Position numbers and translations under genes: made by a program. Shown in pieces: positions 63,275 through 64,000 of a DNA stretch of 64,000 nucleotides. Positions within the stretch are counted from its first letter, which is position 1. Each line of letters opens with the position of its first letter. The notes under the pieces were generated by a model, which was given only the letters and a program-made list of their open reading frames with translations, had not been told where the DNA came from and ran no database searches. This DNA is from Phycicoccus endophyticus (GTDB lineage Bacteria; Actinomycetota; Actinomycetes; Actinomycetales; Dermatophilaceae). The stretch covers positions 62,001 through 126,000 of the forward strand of contig NZ_JAANCN010000008.1 of assembly GCF_011326735.1 (NCBI RefSeq), written 5' to 3'.

Positions 63275-64000
63275 TCAGTCGGCGGGGAGGACCAGCCGGC
63301 CGTCGTCGAGCAGGCCGCCGGACTGCTTGACGACGCGTCCGCCGATGCCGACCTCGAGATCGCGCACGCCGTCGAGGCGGCCGATCTGCTCGGTGGTGAA
63401 CGTGTAGACGTCGAAGAGGGATCGACAGGAGAGGGTGGCCAGCAGGTTGTGGGTGCCGGAGATCGCCGCGGCCATCCCGACCTCGGGCCGCTCCGCGAGC
63501 GACTCCCCCACTTCCTGCAGCCGGCTCGGGCTCACCCGGAGGAAGAGGTAGGCGTGCACCGGGAAGCCGATCGCCGCGGCTGCGATGTCGGCATCGATGG
63601 TGACGGCGCGGCGCTCGATCAGCGTGCCGAGCCGACGCGCCACGCGGCCGGGGCTGATCCCGGCGGCGGCGCCGAGGTCTGCGTACGTCGCCCGCCCGTC
63701 GCGCTGCAGCGCATCGAGGATCGCCACGTCGGTCGGGAGCAGCTCGATCCCCCGCGGGTCGGTGCGGGGGCCGGGCGGCATGCGCAACGCCGCGTCCTCC
63801 TCCGCGGTGAGGTGGTCGGCGAGACCGCCCCAGTCGTCGGCGCGCAGGCCGGTGAAGTAGTGCAGGACGACGGCCGCGGAGATGTCCAGCACGTGCGAGG
63901 TCCGCGGCAGGGTGCGGGTGAGCAGCGCCTCGCGGCGTTCGGCGGTCAGCGAGCGGACGACGAAGAGCACCTCCGCGCCGGCCGCGCCGATCCCGACCCA
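63275..64000 (-). CDS. Lrp/AsnC-family regulator with two domains (partial)
   Basis: The gene runs off the window; 242 codons of the 3' part are visible, no stop or start at the edge. A first AsnC ligand domain ends in the visible N-terminal region (WVGIGAAGAEVLFVVRSLTAERREALLTRTLPRT). The second HTH (LPTDVAILDALQRDGRATYADLGAAAGISPGRVARRLGTLIERRAVTI) is followed by a RAM-like domain ending VKQSGGLLDDGRLVLPAD. Tandem Lrp proteins of this kind are common in actinobacteria. Confidence 0.88.
   Translation of the reverse strand, partial: WVGIGAAGAEVLFVVRSLTAERREALLTRTLPRTSHVLDISAAVVLHYFTGLRADDWGGLADHLTAEEDAALRMPPGPRTDPRGIELLPTDVAILDALQRDGRATYADLGAAAGISPGRVARRLGTLIERRAVTIDADIAAAAIGFPVHAYLFLRVSPSRLQEVGESLAERPEVGMAAAISGTHNLLATLSCRSLFDVYTFTTEQIGRLDGVRDLEVGIGGRVVKQSGGLLDDGRLVLPAD

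Overview
The window is GC-rich, densely packed chromosomal DNA of an actinobacterium. Support comes from many GTG starts and 4-bp ATGA/GTGA overlaps, a mycothiol-type maleylpyruvate isomerase-fold protein, an actinobacterial Flp/Tad pilus locus with a DUF4244-type pilin, and the topA-tmk-holB neighbourhood. A member of the Micrococcales, perhaps Intrasporangiaceae-like, would fit, but that rank is inference.

Region 1 (1-18.1 kb) is catabolic and transport DNA. It holds the end of a peptide-type ABC locus (minus), a polar amino-acid ABC importer with an FAD amine oxidase (plus), and a unit organised around a LysR-type gene. To the left of lysR is a DUF3604 hydrolase-like gene. To its right is a second peptide/nickel-type ABC operon (binding protein, permease, fused permease-ATPase, ATPase) followed by an MBL-fold hydrolase. 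The two outward-facing promoters share a 78-nt ungapped element and each carries two TGC-N7-GCA boxes about 102-103 bp apart. An alcohol dehydrogenase - thioesterase - TetR operon with its own operator closes the region.

Region 2 (about 18.5-27.7 kb) is an island of visibly lower GC next to tRNA-Thr(CGT). It contains a PIN-domain gene, a Gabija-like pair (OLD-type ATPase/TOPRIM nuclease and UvrD-like helicase) and a short prokaryotic Argonaute with a DUF4365(DREN)-APAZ effector, i.e. a SPARDA-like system. A frameshifted Phd/RelE toxin-antitoxin remnant sits by the tRNA. No integrase or transposase is visible.

Region 3 (27.8-54.6 kb) is core and accessory chromosome: a secreted alpha/beta hydrolase, holB, tmk, an SCP2-like protein, topA, a DOPA-dioxygenase-like gene, and a sugar ABC importer with a GH3 glycosidase and a LacI regulator. 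It continues with an MDMPI-fold protein, a sodium:solute symporter with a small partner, a TetR-controlled heterodimeric ABC exporter, a methyltransferase, a proton-pumping pyrophosphatase and a STAS protein.

Region 4 (54.6-64 kb) carries a DUF1998 helicase, a small membrane protein, and the seven-gene minus-strand Tad pilus operon (CpaE-like, TadA, TadB, TadC, pilin, TadE, TadE/G-like). It ends with a degenerate Fic-fold protein and a truncated double-domain Lrp/AsnC regulator.
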